Of a DNA stretch of 64,000 nucleotides, positions 62,732 through 64,000 are shown piece after piece. A model generated the notes under the pieces. That model saw only the letters and a list, made by a program, of their open reading frames with translations, made no database searches and was not told the origin of the DNA. Within the stretch, counting starts at the first letter, position 1. Every line of letters starts with the position of its first letter. Source of the stretch: Propionispira raffinosivorans DSM 20765 (GTDB taxonomy: Bacteria; Bacillota; Negativicutes; Selenomonadales; Selenomonadaceae); the NCBI RefSeq assembly GCF_000381065.1, contig NZ_KB905847.1, positions 1 to 64,000 of the forward strand, written 5' to 3'. Made by a program: the position numbers and the translations under genes.

Positions 62732-63613
62732 ATGAGTATGAAGAGAAAAGACATTTTATTGGCTTTGCTTGTTGTGACTGCTTGGGGGGTGAATTTTATT
62801 GCCATTAAAGTTGGCTTGCTTGTTTTACCCCCGCTGCTTTTAGGGGCGTTACGTTTTTTATTGGCGGTTGTGCCCATTATTTTTTTCTTGCCACGACCAC
62901 CTGTTGCTTGGAAATGGCTGCTTACATTAGGACTTTGCATCAATGTTGGTCAGTTTGCTTTCTTATTTTATGGTATGAAGGTTGGAATGCCAGCGGGACT
63001 TGCTTCTTTGGTGCTGCAGTCACAGGCATTTTTCACTTTATTTTTTGCAATCGCCTGGTTTCATGAATCCTGGTGCTGGAACCATATTGCAGGGCTGTTG
63101 ATTGCCGTTGGGGGTATGAGTGTGATTGGGATGAATCAAGATGGAAATATGACAATGGCAGGTTTTGTTTTTACGCTTGCGGCGGCGGTGAGCTGGGGGC
63201 TTGGTAATGTTGTGATGCGTCGTACGACACTTAACCTGCCGCCTTTTTCGATGCTGTCACTTGCTGTTTGGGCGAGCGCTGTCGCAATCGTGCCGCTTTT
63301 CATTTTATCTTATTGTGTCGAGGGGATTGCTTCTTGGCGAACTGCTTATCAAAATTTTGATGGGGTAACACTTTGTGCAGTTTTATATCTTTCCTACATT
63401 GCCACTTTAGGCGGATATGGTCTTTGGGGTAGACTGATGTCGCGATACCCGGCTACGGTGGTTGCCCCTTGGGCATTATTAGTGCCAATTGTTGGTATGA
63501 GTAGTGCGTCCTTTTTTTTAGGGGAGACTTTTTCTCTTTGGCAGGGGCTTGGCTCTCTTGGTGTGATGGCAGGCCTTTTAGTGCATGTTTTCGGTCAGCG
63601 ATGGAAATTATAA
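62732..63613 (+). CDS. EamA/DMT-family transporter
   Basis: The protein has 293 residues, with AAAAAGGAG before ATG 62732. Ten helices form two EamA repeats. VVTAWGVNFIAIKVGLLVLP at the start and LAAAVSWGLGNVVMRRTTLN at the second repeat are typical. Members such as RhtA/YdcZ-like exporters move amino acids or metabolites out across the inner membrane; the substrate is unknown. It is a single gene with its own terminator. Confidence 0.9.
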   Translation: MSMKRKDILLALLVVTAWGVNFIAIKVGLLVLPPLLLGALRFLLAVVPIIFFLPRPPVAWKWLLTLGLCINVGQFAFLFYGMKVGMPAGLASLVLQSQAFFTLFFAIAWFHESWCWNHIAGLLIAVGGMSVIGMNQDGNMTMAGFVFTLAAAVSWGLGNVVMRRTTLNLPPFSMLSLAVWASAVAIVPLFILSYCVEGIASWRTAYQNFDGVTLCAVLYLSYIATLGGYGLWGRLMSRYPATVVAPWALLVPIVGMSSASFFLGETFSLWQGLGSLGVMAGLLVHVFGQRWKL

Positions 63614-63618
63614 AAAAT

Positions 63619-63658
63619 AGCCTATGGCAGTTTAAACTGTACCATAGGCTGTTTTTGT
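63619..63658 (+). terminator. rho-independent terminator
   Basis: AGCCTATGG and CCATAGGCT form the stem, followed by GTTTTTG. Confidence 0.8.
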
Positions 63659-63692
63659 TGTTAGATGTAGTTTTATGTATGCGGGGAGGTGC

Positions 63693-64000
63693 TTAGCAAG
63701 GCTGATCTTGAGGATCAACCAGATTCGTTGCAATCAATAAATTACGATTACTGAGGATGTCTTGCGGTAAACCTTCAGCTGTGATTTCATGATCATCACC
63801 TAATACAATAACTCGATCCGCTATTTCGGGAACGAAGTTAAGCTGATGGGTTGCTAGAATAATCGTTTTTCCTTGCCGATTTAGGTCATTTATCGTATTC
63901 AAAATCCAGCGTTGTGATTTTGGATCGAGCCCATTTGTTGGTTCGTCAAAGATTAATACATCGGGATTGCTGGCCAAAACAGCGGCAATGGCGACTTTTT
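63693..64000 (-). CDS. ABC/ECF transporter ATPase, C-terminal part
   Basis: The frame runs off the window at base 64000; about 102 C-terminal residues are visible. KVAIAAVLASNPDVLIFDEP is the end of the signature region and Walker B, followed by TNGLDP (D-loop) and the H-loop His in ILATHQ. DRVIVLGDDHEITAEG and short tail resemble CbiO/NikO-type ATPases of cobalt and nickel ECF importers. It is cytoplasmic and drives import by ATP hydrolysis. The partner genes lie beyond the window. Confidence 0.8.
   Translation of the reverse strand, partial: KVAIAAVLASNPDVLIFDEPTNGLDPKSQRWILNTINDLNRQGKTIILATHQLNFVPEIADRVIVLGDDHEITAEGLPQDILSNRNLLIATNLVDPQDQPC

Noticed and set aside
1-64000. CRISPR arrays, tRNA and rRNA genes
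   Set aside because: No regularly spaced identical repeats, cloverleaf with GTTCGA arm or rRNA landmarks were recognised by eye; a dedicated scan was not possible.

Overview
The window looks like chromosome of a low-GC, outer-membrane-bearing Firmicute (Negativicutes/Selenomonadales type). This is inferred from Gram-positive-style ribosome binding sites, a fluoride riboswitch, BirA-type biotin operators and a BioW pathway, found together with outer-membrane hallmarks: filamentous-haemagglutinin/CdiA-type exoprotein sequence and an OmpH/Skp fragment. Genus cannot be fixed from sequence alone. No rRNA, tRNA or CRISPR array was recognised.

Region 1 (1-13.6 kb) is a contact-dependent-inhibition style locus. 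It opens with the 3' end of a large haemagglutinin-repeat exoprotein ending in a predicted permuted papain-fold toxin. Behind it is an array of displaced and mostly broken toxin tails (about 4.63, 5.6-6.0, 6.8, 7.7 and 8.15 kb), each usually followed by a small intact gene that looks like an immunity gene. The scraps are stitched together by repeated pieces of the haemagglutinin gene, a duplicated ~120-bp block, an IS256-family transposase remnant and an OmpH fragment. Small secreted and membrane proteins of unknown role follow.

Region 2 (13.7-26.2 kb) holds a pair of cysteine-amidohydrolase-like genes, an HxlR regulator with an isochorismatase-like hydrolase, a lone XRE repressor, the ornithine decarboxylase/antiporter pair speF-potE, and an AT-rich two-gene AAA+ ATPase/subtilisin-like protease module. 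That module is bracketed by potE and a stray 68-bp piece of potE. The stray piece supplies the -35 box of the next transcription unit, a fluoride riboswitch followed by a DUF190 gene and crcB.

Region 3 (26.3-46.2 kb) is a sugar/uronate catabolic island. It contains a GntR regulator, uxuA, uxuB, a GPH-type symporter fused to a PTS EIIB domain, two tandem GH31 glycosidases, a Zn-alcohol dehydrogenase, YhcH/YiaL, a YiaK-like reductase, an AraC regulator and a GH13 glucosidase. Embedded in it is a BirA-controlled operon bioY-thiolase-acyl-CoA ligase, laid out like Bacillus yhfUST.

Region 4 (46.3-64 kb) is housekeeping and stress-related: a duplicated gluzincin-like peptidase, a HAD phosphatase, a secreted metallophosphatase, YibE/F, a BirA-controlled operon (S-component-like membrane protein, bioW, bioF), a chemoreceptor, and the N-acetyl-beta-lysine osmolyte genes ablA-ablB. 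Further on are a PBP2, a BusR-like (GntR plus RCK_C) regulator, an EamA exporter and the end of an ABC/ECF ATPase. A bipartite inverted repeat over the ablA promoter suggests that the BusR-like regulator controls osmolyte synthesis. A family of small (~85 bp) dispersed repeats lies at 27.1, 38.3, 46.2 and 57.5 kb.
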